Shown here: piece after piece, positions 46,604 through 56,967 of the stretch
Layout of the letters: each line of letters begins with the position of its first letter
Position numbering within the stretch: the stretch's first letter is position 1
Assembly: GCA_013339765.2 (NCBI GenBank)
Contig: CM023449.1
Coordinates: 112,209,493-112,273,492 of the forward strand
DNA from: Haemaphysalis longicornis
Taxonomy: Eukaryota > Arthropoda > Arachnida > Ixodida > Ixodidae
DNA: 64,000 nucleotides
Reading direction: 5' to 3'
Notes under the pieces: model-generated
What the model was told of the DNA's origin: nothing
The model's database searches: none
The model's input: only the letters and a program-made list of their open reading frames with translations
Made by a program: the position numbers and the translations under genes

Positions 46604-47211
46604 TAGGGGCGAAGCTCCTTAAGTCATGTGCCTGTCCATCCCTTGTGTCTCGTGGTACGTGACCGCCGCATGCTTTCGGAGATGTCGCAAAGTGGGCCGC
46701 GTTGCACGCGCAAGAACCGGCTGGAACCGGCACCGCAAACTCGGCACCGGGAGCGCGAGCTTGTCTGTGTTCGCCAACGGAGGCGCGAGCGCACGTGCAC
46801 TGCGAAGGGGAGATCACGCAAGAGATCACGCCACGAACGCAGGCAGTCGTTCTCGGAGATCGAACGAGACGCAAGGACCTTTGCTCGTTTCCTCTCGTCT
46901 TGTTCGGGCACAAGTTCGCCCTAAATAAAAGTTCTTTCTTTACCGTTGTGTCCCATCCTACGTGACAAATTGTGGCGATGGTGCGGGGTAGTCCTCGATG
47001 GCGTGGGGTCTTTCACCAGGTCTGGGCCTGGGAGCATTGACTCCGAAAATAAAAGTTGATTTGTACAATGTACGCACACAGTCTTACGTCTTTCTTAATG
47101 ATGTTTTGGGCGAGCTTTCACGGGAGAGTTGCGGTTACCGATGATCTCCCCCTCTCGAGCTTCGCCCCACTTATCATCATTCATTCCGTGGATATGGCGT
47201 GATTTTTTTCG
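46604..47211 (+). mobile_element. Helentron/Helitron2-like nonautonomous copy 2, nested in the LINE
   Basis: Left end AGGGGCGAAGCTCCTTAAG; subterminal inverted partner GAGCTTCGCCCC at about 47157; then a hairpin-like tail ATTCATTCCGTGGATATGG and a T run. Host codons NLIYL and LQKRAVRAI continue on each side, so the insertion point lies within a CTTTTA/TTACAA T-rich site. The interior (46740-46900) encodes an Arg/Glu-rich stretch (RHRERELVCVRQRRRERT) that may be a degraded form of the repeat protein in copy 3. Confidence 0.75.
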
Positions 47212-47580
47212 TTACAAAAACGGGCGGTGCGGGCTATAGATAACATATTGCTCCCGGAGAGTTGTATGCCCTACTTCGAGGTAAATGGGATACTAAATAT
47301 CAGGAAACTATATAAGTATCAACTGTCTTTACAAATATATCGTAAGTACCAACGTGACAAACATAAATTTAACACGGAGTTTCATGAACCCAAAGCCCGT
47401 ATGAATTAAGAACAAACTTAATCGCGAAACCGTATTCAAGGACAGGTTATGGGGAGCAGCGATTGGCTTCTCAAATACCTGGGTTACTGAATCAGTACCC
47501 TGAGATCTTAGATCTCTTACATACCGATGTTTCAAAACACAGTTTAAAAAAAAATATGGAAGCTCTCTTCCTTGCGGAAA
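47212..47580 (+). pseudogene. LINE RT C-terminal segment beyond the nested insertion
   Basis: Begins LQKRAVRAIDNILL immediately after the Helentron-like copy, then ILNIRKLYKYQLSLQIYRK, and ends with a degraded terminal region. Together with the text before 46604 it shows the LINE thumb domain was continuous before the insertion. Confidence 0.8.
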
Positions 47581-48009
47581 ATTGATTTAGCAGTGAACTG
47601 TTTTGTCTGGTTTTATATCAAATGAAAACCTCCCAACTGTGTGGTCATTTTATGGTCTTTTGTGATTTCTGTTCTGGTTTGAATTTTGACTTGTTGGTGT
47701 AAGCTACTTTGCTTTTGCTGTAAAACATTCACTATTATGTTATATTATCTCCACTGTTCGAAAAATGAACTCTTTATTGCGTGTATCTTTTTAAACGGAT
47801 ATCTCGGTGTGTTACTGGTGTAGTGTACCGACATGTTTTGTGCGTAGGTGAGCAATTTGCTTTCGTTTGTAAATATATTTTATGCTCACAGTTTGTGCAC
47901 TGCATGATGGGTTGTCTCCAGTTGTTGAATGGGCGTCGTGGGCCCGTCAGGCGTTAATTGTGCCTATAGCCACGCCACCCAAGACAAACTTGTAATGAGG
48001 ATTGTCTTG

Positions 48010-48038
48010 AATAAATGAAATGAAATGAAATGAAATGT
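48010..48038 (+). repeat. (TGAAA)n LINE tail
   Basis: About six ATGAA/TGAAA units following AATAA close the LINE that starts near 43400. Confidence 0.9.
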
Positions 48039-48567
48039 ACGCTGTCAGCGGCTTTTTCTAGCTTTCTCTGGTTATTTCCTAACCCACCATCGGACAGCGC
48101 TGACTAAGCGACATTTGCGCCTCGAACGGCATCGCAGCATAGGCTAAAACAGTTGAAAGGTCCGCAAAAACTAAACACTCGGTGAGAAACATTCTTGTAC
48201 AACGCAGCGGAGCACATCGCACTGGGCGATGTTAGCAGCCCAGCGCGCACAGGCAACGCTGGTACGCCGGAAGCGGAAGGCGCGCGTGCCACCGAGAGAA
48301 CTGGTTTGCGAGTATTTTCCTCCTTTCCCGGCTGGGTATTAAAAATGGTGTATATGTCGTCCCTAAAAATCTCTGAAAGGTACTTTCAGGGTTCTTTCCA
48401 AACCAATATCTTTGGTGCGAACATGAATTTCTGAATAAACTGTTGTATTTACGGATTCGCAAATATACGGGCAAACGATTCATATTTTTGAATTGGCTAT
48501 TGGTGATAAACTTCTAATCATGCCAGTGTACAAAAACAAATTTTAGGAATCGCCCTGCGGCAGCGCT
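48039..48567. other. No gene recognised
   Basis: Open frames on both strands at 48100-48480 have no motif. Confidence 0.4.
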
Positions 48568-50260
48568 TAACGGGACACTGAAGTGAATTTGTCAAGCTCC
48601 CGTTTTTGCTTGCACTGCGTAGACTGGCTCAAATTAGCACACTTTTCATCGTTTATCCGGTTGACAAATCGGTAATTATTTTACAAAGCGCGAAAGAAGA
48701 AAAACTACCATGCGCGGTTTGCGGCGGCCGCACCAACTAAGGCTGTGACGTTGGGAGGAGGGGCGCCGTGATTGGACGATGCCCAAGGTTAGCAATCAAA
48801 CAAGTTTCGGTTTCGGTTTTGGTTTCGGTTCTGTAAAACATAACCAATGGCGTTGTTGGATGGGCATTCTCAATATCTCAGTAATCATCATACCGCGCTT
48901 CTGCCATGTTGTCGGCTGTAAAATGCACAAGATAAGCCTCCCAGGACGGCTTGTAGTCGTAGCATTCACTAGCCGAGACCTACGCAGTGCATGAACGCCC
49001 TCCGCGTACCCGCAGACGCCCAAATGTCACGCGCTTTTCCCCCATATTTGGAGCTTTCCTCCCTCATGCCTGTATCGTAAAAAGCGTGTTCGCACCAGGC
49101 CAAAGGTCTGTTCATTCTGAGCTGTGCCCACTGCCTGCAAGCAGTCGGTGCTTATGGCAACAGCACGCCAACGAGAACTCGCTAGCGCGCCAGTGCCAGC
49201 CTGCGCGCGTTTTGTGAACTAGTTCGTGTAGCCATGAACGTTGCGGCCCAAAAAAAGGTGAACTCAATATAGAAGACATCGGCGGAAAACAAAAACGTTA
49301 ACTTCCAAAAAAAAAAGCACGTACCCGCGGGGATTTGAACTCGTGACTTGTAAAGCACTTGCGGTGACACACCCAGCGCCCCAGACAACTGAGCCACGGA
49401 GCAGGATGCGAAGGCCTTGCTAATATAGGGTATATATTGTACAACCGGTTTACACTTTTATTTAGTTTTGCATTTCAAGCAGCTTAGGTGACTATTTGTT
49501 GTACTACGCTCGTGCAGTAAGCGTCGCCCGAGTTTCCACAGTAGCTCACGTTTAGCAATTGCATTTCGTAGACGGAAAAGCGTTCGCAGATGCGTAGTCG
49601 TGCTGCTGACCGCTGTGCTTGTTCGCCCAGCGCAAAAAAGTGGTTCCCGCGCCCTAGTTTTACGCTGTACGGTAAAAATATCAGTTGATTTTGTTTCCTT
49701 AGTACCTATATTGACTTCGCTGACTCTTCTCCCGCCTTCAAGAGGCCTTATATTTTCCTACTGGCGTACCAGTCAGCGAAGCGTCGCATGTGCGCTTGTG
49801 CAGCGCTTGTGTGAAGCGACCTTGACTTGGAGCTAGATACAGTGTACAAACAAACCAATAAAAGAAAGGCACATTCTTCCATTCACAAACGTGTCCTGGC
49901 TTCGTTTCAACTAAGCTAACGAATTGCGACCAAGCAATTTTTTTTAACTTCCTTGATTGCGACGACCCGCCGGCGGCCGGCGGACGAAACGCTGGGCCGA
50001 CTGACTCTGTGTGAAGGCCGGGGAGCCGTGCAGTAGCGCAGCCAATTGCCAGCTGATCCCCTCGTGACGTCACACGAAAACGCCACAGAAAATGGGCGAG
50101 CGTAAAGAGAGGAGGACAGCATTTTCGAATTAGTTTTTCTACTAAATAAAATCGCGTAAACGCGCCTAGAGTGTTCGAAACATGGCCTGGGGACTCCGGA
50201 CTACAATTTGCGCTAGTAATCCCGCAATGTTTACATATCACTTCAGTGTCCCTTTAAGGG
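48568..50260. mobile_element. Possible TTAA-type element with GGGACACTGAAGTGA ends
   Basis: TTAACGGGACACTGAAGTGA at about 48567 and, on the minus strand, TTAAAGGGACACTGAAGTGA ending at about 50258 are inverted partners with a TTAA-like border on each side. Only the outer 20 bp match; the interiors differ. No transposase is present. The two ends could also belong to two separate short elements. Confidence 0.45.
49318..49412 (-). repeat. tRNA-derived SINE head or tRNA pseudogene
   Basis: Minus-strand text has an A box (GTGGCTCAGTTGTCTGGGG) and a B box (GAGTTCAAATCC) at tRNA spacing, then an A-rich stretch on the plus strand. The acceptor stem does not pair, and no intact anticodon arm is seen. 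Confidence 0.5.
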
Positions 50261-50889
50261 CGAAAAGTATTTTTTTAAATTACAACCCTAACGGACGGGA
50301 AGGCCCAACACACGGCAGAAGAATCATCGCATGATATTTTTTGGTTGGCGCAGAAAAACCATCTGTTAAGCTCCTTCTACAACGAAACCTAAAACAAAAG
50401 ATACGTGGAAGGGGAGTGGTATCAGCACGAAGCACAAGGCAGTGAAATTTGGAGCTTTTGTTCAAAGCAAAGATTTTTACTAATCTCGTCAAGCGGTTTC
50501 ACCGTCACGGTAAGTTTGACCTTCATTTGACCGCAACCGTGCTGTACCCTTGGCAACGCATCACGTGACTCGCCGGGCTTAGCTGCGTCGACGGCTCCGC
50601 TTGTCAGCAGCTTTCGTTACCGCTGCCGGCTAGGCGCATGCCCTTTTCGAAGATGGCCCGCGTATGACAACGTGACTCGCAACGTGCATGCGAGCTTGGC
50701 CATGGATGAGAGCAAGTCCGGCCCGTCTTCTATGAGCGTTGCACAGGAGCTGGAGGCTTCGAGCTGTCGGCGGCAAGCGGCGTCTGACTACCTCGAGGAT
50801 ATCGCCGGGCGACCCATTCGGCACGGAAAACGCCGGAAGTGGGACCACAAACGCTGACAAATGCAGCCTTGGTGCGAATAGTACAATCA
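50261..50889. other. Unrecognised; one short open frame at 50672-50857 plus
   Basis: A 61-codon frame (begins MTRNVHASLAMDESKSG) has ordinary amino acid composition and directly precedes the antisense RTE fragment. No family match was recognised and no promoter or splice site supports it. Confidence 0.3.
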
Positions 50890-51335
50890 CCCCCATTACC
50901 ACCCTATCTACGTCCACTGCAGGGCAAAGGCCTCTCCCATTATTCTCCAATTGTCCCGGCACTGTTCTAACTGCGACAAATTTATCCCCGCAAACTTCTT
51001 GATCTTCCATGCCCATCTAACTTTATGTCGCCCCCTGCAACGCGGCCTTTTCTAGGGATCCACTCGTTACGCTTAATGACCAACGGTTAATTTGCCTTCG
51101 CATTAGATGCCCTGCCCACGCCCATTTCTTCTCCTTAATTTCAACTAATATGTCCTTAAAACTCGTTTGTTCCCTGACCCACTCCGCTCTCTTCTTGCGC
51201 CGTAATGTTACACCTATCATCTTCTGTTCCATTGCTCGCTGAGTCCTCCCTAAATTATGTTGAACCCACTTAGTGAGCCTCCAAGTTTTTCTCCAAGTTT
51301 CGGTGAGAATAGTACAATATATACACACAAATCAA
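50890..51335 (-). mobile_element. RTE-like LINE, 3' fragment in antisense (second copy)
   Basis: On the minus strand: WRLTKWVQHNLGRTQRAME, GVTLRRKKRAEWVREQT, WAWAGHLMRRQINRWS. The plus-strand 3' boundary phrase CCCTATCTACGTCCACTGCA matches the copy at 5085. It ends within the thumb domain; RT palm and endonuclease are missing. Confidence 0.8.
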
Positions 51336-52514
51336 AGGTTAACCAAGTGAAACCAACCTTGACCTAGCTAAGCCAAGCTTTCGATTTACATATGCATGTT
51401 TAGATGAGCTAAGCCTCAGCCATTTTTTATTGCGATATAATGCCCTTTGGAATAACATAAACCAGTGTTACAGATACTAATTAAATACTGTTTCCCGATG
51501 GTGAGGCCCCCAGAGCCGTCGATGAGAAGCTGCTAAGAGCCTTGTGTAATTATTTATTCCCAAAAAAAACCGAAGCAGGTGGGATTGTAAACGCCGTGAC
51601 TAACTTAAGTTAAAGAAAAACATGACACAGCCCTTAGGCTTCTCAGGAATTAAAGGAAGGGACCGAAGTACAGTGTAATTTGCTAAGAGTCCAGTTTAAA
51701 ATCTCCACGGCTTTTAAATTAGTACGTACATACCTCTCTCAAGATTACTCCACGAGGTAATTAAAAATTCAACGCGTATGCATCCGTCCGCTCGTTAATC
51801 AGGCCTGTTTCCCATTTACACCGAAAACAGAGTACCCCTGTTTCTTTGTTCACTTCATCGTTATAGTGACAGTGCTGCTTACATGCCCTTATGTCTTCCA
51901 GCGAAAGCCGCAGTAATTTTCGGAAAGTGCGCCCCGCAGTTTGCTTGCCTTTGTTTTTTGCAGATTATCTAGGATTTTCCAGATTACCAGGGAATATCTC
52001 GGGCGATTTTTTGTACGTTGCTTGCAAATTTTCTTGGAGGAGACAACGAAACGAACACGGTGCGCAGAGCGTTATACTCAAGACAGCGTGTGCTTTACGG
52101 GGGATTATTATTTATAAATAATTAGCCAAAATGTCAATCAACACAGTTTAGTAACCCCATTTCAGCTGTTCGTTAGGATTACTGAATTGGAAAGATGAAC
52201 AATAATGACTACACCTGGCTTGGAGCATTTTAAAGGTAACCTATGGTGTCAAGGATACGTCGCCGCAGGATTTACCCAGACATATGGAGGCAGAGTAGTT
52301 TTATTAATGCTAAAACCAGACGCCAAAATACCAATAACAGCCGTTTTGTCGCGGGCGAATTTGGACGCCGCGTGTTTCAGGATACCCACAATCTTAGGCG
52401 CGTTGAGCCTGAGGTACCCGTTCTTTGTGATGGCGGCTGTTTTGCTGATGGAGGACAGAAATAGAAGAAAAAAAAAACTGATACCATCTTTCCGTGGGGA
52501 ACCCTGATGAGGAT
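51336..52514. other. 1.2-kb region without recognised features
   Basis: The open frame 52205-52507 plus has no motif. Nothing else was recognised. Confidence 0.4.
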
Positions 52515-53430
52515 GCAAAGCATTATGGGGGTTCCGTGTGGTTCCATTGTGTTGCCGTTATGTTGAGTGATCTGGTGTTTAGTAGCGCCAGAGGGAATAT
52601 CGAGTCCGGGTCTACACCGGTGCCAAAGGCACGCAAGTACTGTTGTGTGAGGGTGAGTAGGCGGTGGTTCTCGAGGCGCCGAATCTCGTCCATCATGTTC
52701 CTGTCGATGTTGTCGTTATGTCGAGTGATGTGGTGTTTAGTAGCGCCAGAGGGAATTCCGCGTCCGGGTCCACACCGGTGGCAAATGCACGCAAGTACTG
52801 TTGTGTAACGGTGAGTAGGCGGTGGTTCTCGAGGCGCCAAATCTTGTCCATCATGTTCTTCTCGATGTTGTCGTCTCTGTGGTAGAATCGGTCTGTGGTA
52901 GAATCGGTCGCCTCTGTGGCAGAATCGGTAGTCTTCGTTAGCATTGGTGAGGTAAAGGTTGTTGACGTTGGTGCACCAGCTGAGAGCAACGTACAAACCC
53001 TCCTCTTCGCAGCTTTGTCTTCTTCTCCTTCTTCTTCTTCAGCGGTTCCCCTACGGGAAGATGACGACGGTGGTTGCATGCAAAGCTGTCTCGTGATGGA
53101 CTATTTGGTTGGCCAATCCCTAGGGGCATCCTGCCACAATAATCATGAGAGGCGCTACGGACGGGGCACAGACAAGTGGCATGCCACCGAGCAAGAGATG
53201 CTTCGCATGTAAGCGTTGGTGAGCAAAGGTTGTTGACGTTGGTGCAGCCCCTGAGAGCAACGTACACGCCCTCCTTTTCGCACCTCTGTCTTCTTCTTCT
53301 CCATCTTCTTCTTGAGCGGTTCCCCTATGGGAAGATGACGACGGTGGTTCAACGCGAAGCTATCTCGTGATAGCTTTTTTGGTTGGCCAATCCCATGGGG
53401 CATCCTGCCACAATCATCATCAGAGGCGCT
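52515..53430 (-). mobile_element. Helentron-related fragment with two internal tandem duplications
   Basis: On the minus strand the text GATGATTGTGGCAGGATGCC then ATTGGCCAACCAA closely follows the start of the interior of copy 1 (6150-6195). Reading on, LENHRLLTVTQQYLRAFATG and FPLALLNTTSLD occur, then a second copy as LENHRLLTLTQQYLRAFGTG and ALLNTRSLN. LLNTRSLN resembles the first strand of an endonuclease/exonuclease/phosphatase domain, which some Helentrons carry. Two duplications are present: about 161 bp (52710-52875 repeating 52550-52710) and about 270 bp (52940-53215 and 53216-53430). No terminal GGGGCGAAGC was found. Confidence 0.55.
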
Positions 53431-54081
53431 GCGAACGGGGCAAGGACAAGTGACATCCCCCCGCATCTAAAAGGAACGGCCTCCTCGCGTGCAACATTTC
53501 GGCGCAGCCTAAAGAACGTCAGGTGACCTGTCTTAGTGTACCTTAGTATGTGTTCCCTTCCGTAGTCTTCCCATCTTAGTCAATCAGTCTATCTATGTAG
53601 TCTGTTACTCTACGGTGTGGTCGTCCGGGTGCTCTCCATAGCCTGTGTGCAGCTCCGGGCTCAAAGCCTTGGTGTAAACGTTAAACCTGCACACATAAGC
53701 AGCACCCAGCCTATTGATTCTGTTTAGACGAACTCCAAATTGAGTATCCAAGCTAGCCTCGGTTTCCTATTACATCCACAAAACGTACTTTCCATATTAC
53801 ATACGTCTGGCCACGTGTACCTAAAAAACATCATCCGTGTTTCCCTGATATATAGTTTAACCTGTTTTTAAAATAAAAAAAGCACACGTGGCCTATGATC
53901 TTCCGGTCGCCGATCAAAGTTAATTATGTCTCTAGGGTATCCAGGGTAGAACTGCAAGCTTCGTACGTGATTTCGCATGCTGGCGACGCTGACTGAGAGT
54001 ACACACTTTGAGTATTTGTTGTCGCTGAGTTGAGAATTTCGAAGAAAAATAAACATTCTAAAAATGCTACTACGTTCTAGC
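53431..54081. other. No gene recognised
   Basis: Nothing was recognised on either strand. Confidence 0.4.
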
Positions 54082-54266
54082 GAAAGAGAGAGAGAGGAGT
54101 AACTTTATTGTTTTCACAGGATGGGGTCGAGGGTGGGGCAGGCTGAAAGTCCCTTCCCTCCCTCTTCAACCATCCTCCAGGAGCCCCTGCTCTCTGGAGG
54201 CGGCCTCGGCCGTCCGGAACGCCCAAGACAGAGACTCGGCGTCTGAGCTGAGCAGTACCATGTCTC
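54082..54266 (-). mobile_element. I-like LINE 3' end, antisense (tentative)
   Basis: Minus-strand text reads DMVLLSSDAESLSWAFRTAE, then REQGLLEDG and a stop, followed by an AATAAAG signal and a (CT)n-rich tail at 54082-54100. This resembles the very C-terminus and tail of tick I-like LINEs. No catalytic domain is present. Confidence 0.45.
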
Positions 54267-54556
54267 ACTGGTCCGGTGTGGTTAATATTGTCGCTTTATA
54301 TGTGGCGATGATAGTGATATTGCGAAAATTTTGTTGGATGTGGGCATTCAATTTTTTGGGTATCCAGGCTTCAAGGACAGCCTGCATCCTTGTATATCCT
54401 TATCTCTTGAGGCAGTCGAGCATGCAATGCAATGGCCTATGTATGCTCTTGGGGAATTGTCTTTCTGTTTAGCAGGGTCCAGCAACGGTGCCTTATTTCA
54501 TATTACATTTTTCTCTCCCTCACACGATAAACAGTATAGCGTATATACTTTTGGTA
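54267..54556. other. No gene recognised
   Basis: An open frame at 54331-54645 runs into the CTGT tract and shows no motif. Confidence 0.4.
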
Positions 54557-55010
54557 CCATAGTCTTTCTTGGGATACTTAAACCCGGAAATTTTTGTCTG
54601 TCTGTCTGTCTGTCTGTCTTTCTGTCTGTACTCCTGTGCGTCTGACCATCCGTCAGTGAATTCAGCCATCCTGCAAAAAGTTAAAAAATGCTTGAACTGC
54701 AGGCTTATATAGACACGTTATTCACACTACTATATACAGAAACACACTCCATACATGCCAACATTGTTCAGGGGAAAAAACAGGCAGATTGTAAGCAAGA
54801 CATCAATACACTACTGGAACTAGCCATGTTCTCAATTGAAAATAAATGTCTGCTTTATATTTGCGACAGCAGATAAAAATGAACGTCGAAAAAATGTTTT
54901 CACCTCATAAATCAAACATAGCAAGCCGCCAGCCTGTTCCATGGAGCGCCGTTCCAAATTCAACAGTAACAAAAGGTTCCAAGAGACGGCTCTGGAGCAG
55001 GCAAACGCGT
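54557..55010 (+). mobile_element. Palindromic-end element, partial copy C
   Basis: Matches copy A (30165 onward): CATAGTCTTTCTTGGG, AAACCCGGAAATTTTTGTC, the CTGT tract (54596-54640), then CTTATATAGACAC and CCAACATTGTTCAGG. The palindromic left end is damaged and the right end is not found; homology fades after about 55000. Confidence 0.65.
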
Positions 55011-55149
55011 GATAATTGAATTGACTTTGAATTTGATTTAATTGAAATGGACTGGATTGAATAAATTGAATTGTAGTGGATTGGATTGAATTGGAAATCG
55101 TTTAAGCCGCAATAAGCACTCTCACGGGTGATTTACGGTAAGAGCGATC

Positions 55150-55207
55150 CCCAGTGCTCCGCCCACTCGTGATGATTCACTTCGTGGAGGTGCGTCAATT
55201 TTTTCGT
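55150..55207 (+). mobile_element. Helentron-like 3' end (copy 4, terminus only)
   Basis: GTGCTCCGCCCACTCGTGAT then GATTCACTTCGTGGAGGTG and a T run correspond to the subterminal repeat, hairpin and T-rich end of the Helentron-like copies. The 5' end was not found. Confidence 0.5.
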
Positions 55208-56824
55208 CTGCCACAAGGTAACGTGCATAGCGGGTAATTATACTAAAATTTTGTTTAAAGATATTAAATATTTCTAGTAACAAGATATATTGTAAGAAAA
55301 TAAGTAGAATGAAAAGAAGTTGTACAAGCGCAAAACCTGTTGAAACGCCGTTTTCATTGTGATTTCGGGATTAATTACTTCAAATATCAGAACAAGGCAA
55401 CAAAAAATTTTACAAATGTGATTAAGTTCGATTTTTTCTTCCAGTTATTGATGTTTTGTTGTGGAGAATTTTGCCATTGTGATCGTTATGCGGGCAGTCC
55501 TGTATCTAGCCGTTTATACCGTGAAGTAACACATTCTGTAGAACTGGCAGTTTGGCGGCGAGTTCGTGGTGCCTGAAGTCGGTTTAAAAAGTAAATAAAA
55601 TGACCCGTTTTGTTGACGTTCCAGGCGTCTGCGTGTTTATTTCCCTCCGCTTCTTCGGAGCGGCGGTACTGTCGTCAAAAGAAGTTGCCGTTCTTCATTT
55701 AGAATTTCTTTTCTGTTCTGTGGTCGTAATTTGGAGGAAGCGCATTGTCCGGACTCTAGCTTTGCTACTAATCCACCTATACAAGGTGGAATGGCAGGTG
55801 TTAACACGTATCGGCAAGGGAAAAACGTTCTTTCAAGATTTTGCTTTTAAGTTCCAAAAGGAGTTTTTACAAAACTACTTAAGTGTCAGGCGCTGCTCCC
55901 ACACGTCTTTATTTTCAGCAAAATAAATCGCAAATTGAGATATTTGTGCAAACTTTTAGCGCGAAAAATATAGTAGTTTGCGAAACAAAATATTGTAGCT
56001 ATTCATTTATTGTTTTATCGCCCTGTATACATGCCGCGAGTTGGAAATGCTCCTGTTGAACTGGTTGGGTGTTTCTTAGTAGTGACTCGTTTGTGTCAAT
56101 TATATAAACAGTGCTTGACAACCTCAAGGGTAGCCAATGTTCGTACTTGTCATTGCGAACATTTCGTGAGGACTTGGAAAAGGCTCAAGACATTTTTTTG
56201 GCCAGACAACATTTTCGTGTTTCTAACCAATGGTCTAGTAACTAAGCACAAGTAGATAAGCATGCATTCCACGGATGCAACCTGACACTTCGTCGTTTTC
56301 GTCACGTTTGAACATAAATAATACAGTCATGGAATGACTATTCACTGAATTTTCATAAACTTTAACTTCTCACGCGATGTGGAAAATACTAAGCTATATT
56401 TTATTTAAGTACATTTTTACAAATGCAATTATAAACCAAAATATAAACGCAATTGAGCTTTTGCAGAACACAGTCGTGGGCTCAATTAGGCCAATGTTCA
56501 ATTTGAGCACACGACAAAACAGCTTTTTCCATAGTATGAGATATTCTTTTCGTGAACATACAAGTTTCGTCTGCTTTATTCTTTTTCTTAGTTCTTCTTA
56601 TAATTCTTAGTTAGTTTAGGTAGTTTAGCTTGGTTAGTTTATTCTCAGTTTTCTAGCCCGAGCTTCAAACCTTTTCGTACTAAGTATCTGGGTCATTCAA
56701 AAATATCAGTGATTTGCGCACGAGATGCTGTGATACTGTGATACTGTCTTGCAATCCCAGTATACACATTACCCTTTCTGGTTTATACGTGTAAATAAAA
56801 AGGCCTTATTATTAACAGTGTTAC
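55208..56824. other. 1.6-kb region without recognised genes
   Basis: Open frames such as 55340-55576, 55600-55926 and 56010-56255 lack motifs. The stretch 56377-56815, ending in GTAAATAAAAAGGCC, could be a worn LINE 3' end. Confidence 0.35.
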
Positions 56825-56967
56825 AGTAAAAGCTCGTTAATTCGAGCTCGGTTAATTTCAACTTACCGTTAATTCGAACTTATGCCCTGGTCCCGCCACC
56901 ACCCGGTATATTTCAATGGGGGAAAACTACCCATAAGCTCGAACATGTTCAGTATCCAGAACGGGTA

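Larger units (their letters stand above)
43400..48038 (+). mobile_element. Nearly full-length CR1/L2-like LINE with a nested Helentron-like insertion
   Basis: In order on the plus strand: an ORF1 remnant (to 44132), endonuclease (44181-44914), linker, RT (about 45500-46600), the Helentron-like insertion (46604-47211), the RT C-terminus (47212-47580), 3' UTR, and a (TGAAA)n tail at 48010-48038. The 5' limit is uncertain. Frameshifts and stops are scattered, so the element is inactive. Confidence 0.85.

Noticed and set aside
49318..49412. Functional tRNA gene
   Set aside because: A and B boxes are visible but the acceptor stem does not pair and an A-rich stretch follows, as in SINEs.
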